Below are positions 12,865 through 13,572 of a stretch of DNA of 13,572 bases, one piece after another. The notes below the pieces were generated by a model that worked only from the letters and a program-made list of their open reading frames with translations, was not told the origin of the DNA and made no database searches. The position numbers and the translations under genes were made by a program. Origin of the DNA: Vicinamibacteria bacterium (GTDB lineage: Bacteria; Acidobacteriota; Vicinamibacteria; Vicinamibacterales; UBA2999). The DNA is taken from assembly GCA_025938035.1 (NCBI GenBank), contig JAICQE010000131.1, positions 1 to 13,572 of the forward strand, read 5' to 3'. Every line of letters starts with the position of its first letter. Position 1 is the first letter of the stretch.

Positions 12865-13572
12865 TTACGCGTCGACGACTTCGCCTTCCTTGACGTCTTC
12901 GTTCTCCGAGGCCTGAGGCCCGTGGCCTGAGCCCTGCTGTTGCTGCTTGTAGAGCTGCTCGGCAATCGCGTGCGACACCTTCTGCAGCTCCTCGCTCGCC
13001 GCGCGAATGGTCTGCAGGTCCTCGCCCTTCACCGCTTCGCGAACGGCGGCAATCGCACTCTCGACGCGGCTCACATCGGTCGCCGGCAGTCGATCGCGGT
13101 TCTCCGCAATCGTCTTCTCGACCGAGTAGGCCAGCGAGTCGGCCTGGTTGCGGGCGTCGATCACCTCGCGCCGCGCCTTGTCGTCGGCGGCGTGCGCCTC
13201 GGCGTCCTTCACCATCCGCTCGACTTCGTCCTTGTTCAAGCCGGACGACCCGCTGATGGTGATCTTCTGTTCCTTGCCGGTCGCCACATCCTTCGCCGTG
13301 ACGTTGACGATCCCGTTGGCGTCGATGTCGACCGCGACCTCGATCTGCGGCACACCCCGCGGCGCCGGCGGCAGGCCCACGAGCTGGAAGCGGCCGAGCG
13401 TGCGGTTGTCGCGCGCCATCGGACGCTCGCCCTGGAGCACGTGGACTTCGACGTTTGTCTGGCTGTCGGTCGCCGTCGAGAAGATCTCGCTCTTGCGCGT
13501 CGGAATCGTCGTGTTGCGGTTAATCAACGTCGTCATCACGCCGCCCAGCGTTTCGATGCCGAGCGAGAGCGG
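12865..13572 (-). CDS. dnaK: Chaperone protein DnaK (Hsp70), C-terminal part, cut at right edge
   Basis: The frame is open from the window edge to the stop at 12865: 235 codons, about the last third of a protein of about 640 residues. It starts inside the substrate-binding domain ([74 protein letters not shown]-type [16 protein letters not shown]) and continues through the helical lid ([18 protein letters not shown]...). These are unmistakable DnaK segments; the nucleotide-binding domain lies outside the window. DnaK refolds proteins in ATP-driven cycles with DnaJ and GrpE. The acidic tail ([11 protein letters not shown]) is typical, but the preceding GSGHGPQAS stretch is encoded by a GC-rich repeat also found between hsp20 and the omega-like gene. 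The promoter, and any HrcA/CIRCE site, is beyond the window. Confidence 0.96.
   Translation of the reverse strand, partial: PLSLGIETLGGVMTTLINRNTTIPTRKSEIFSTATDSQTNVEVHVLQGERPMARDNRTLGRFQLVGLPPAPRGVPQIEVAVDIDANGIVNVTAKDVATGKEQKITISGSSGLNKDEVERMVKDAEAHAADDKARREVIDARNQADSLAYSVEKTIAENRDRLPATDVSRVESAIAAVREAVKGEDLQTIRAASEELQKVSHAIAEQLYKQQQQGSGHGPQASENEDVKEGEVVDA
12908..12934. repeat. GC-rich repeat within the dnaK tail
   Basis: GGCCCGTGGCCTGAGCCC (12917-12934) matches GGCCCGAGGCCTGAACCC (12307-12324) at 16 of 18 positions, and the adjoining GAGGCCTGAGGCCC resembles GAGGCCTCAGGCCC at 12268-12281. It is translated in frame as part of the flexible DnaK tail. Confidence 0.55.

Overview
This is a GC-rich, gene-dense bacterial window. 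It looks most like a soil Acidobacteriota genome, probably class Vicinamibacteria. That is an inference from the gene types: secreted haem c proteins with a C-terminal copper-monooxygenase-like fold, a heavy-metal-binding-domain lipoprotein-type gene, a signal-peptide-bearing SurE and a Tat-like exported sugar isomerase. No rRNA, tRNA, phage or IS element was seen, so the taxonomy is not proven.

Layout from left to right. A MEMO1-family protein (AmmeMemoRadiSam protein B) is cut by the left edge and overlaps by 4 bp the end of a secreted GH88/GH105-like glycosidase; both read leftwards. Divergent from these, gatC and gatA (4-bp overlap) encode two subunits of the tRNA-dependent amidotransferase. 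A hairpin separates gatA from a convergent small secreted beta-rich protein. Rightwards again come a short, possibly truncated ORF, then a two-gene operon (4-bp overlap) of a secreted heavy-metal-binding-domain protein and a secreted c-type cytochrome protein whose copper sites are lost. An exported hydroxypyruvate-isomerase-like TIM barrel and a secreted PQQ-type sugar dehydrogenase follow. The rest of the window reads leftwards: an intact copper/haem paralogue, secreted SurE, an RNA polymerase omega-like subunit, an Hsp20 chaperone and the C-terminal third of DnaK, cut by the right edge.

Functionally, the centre (4.9-10.9 kb) is an envelope set: metal capture, haem/copper redox proteins and sugar oxidation or isomerisation. 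The flanks are housekeeping: tRNA charging, transcription and protein folding.

Two patterns run through the window. First, dispersed repeats occur both between and inside genes. A 9-bp tandem repeat sits in frame inside the MEMO gene and again in an intergenic hairpin. A GGACC-loop-GGTCC palindrome family appears at three places. A GC-rich 18-mer is shared by an intergenic hairpin and the DnaK tail. Second, at least six genes have a TAnnnT box ending only 7-9 bases before the start codon and no evident Shine-Dalgarno, which suggests largely leaderless transcription.
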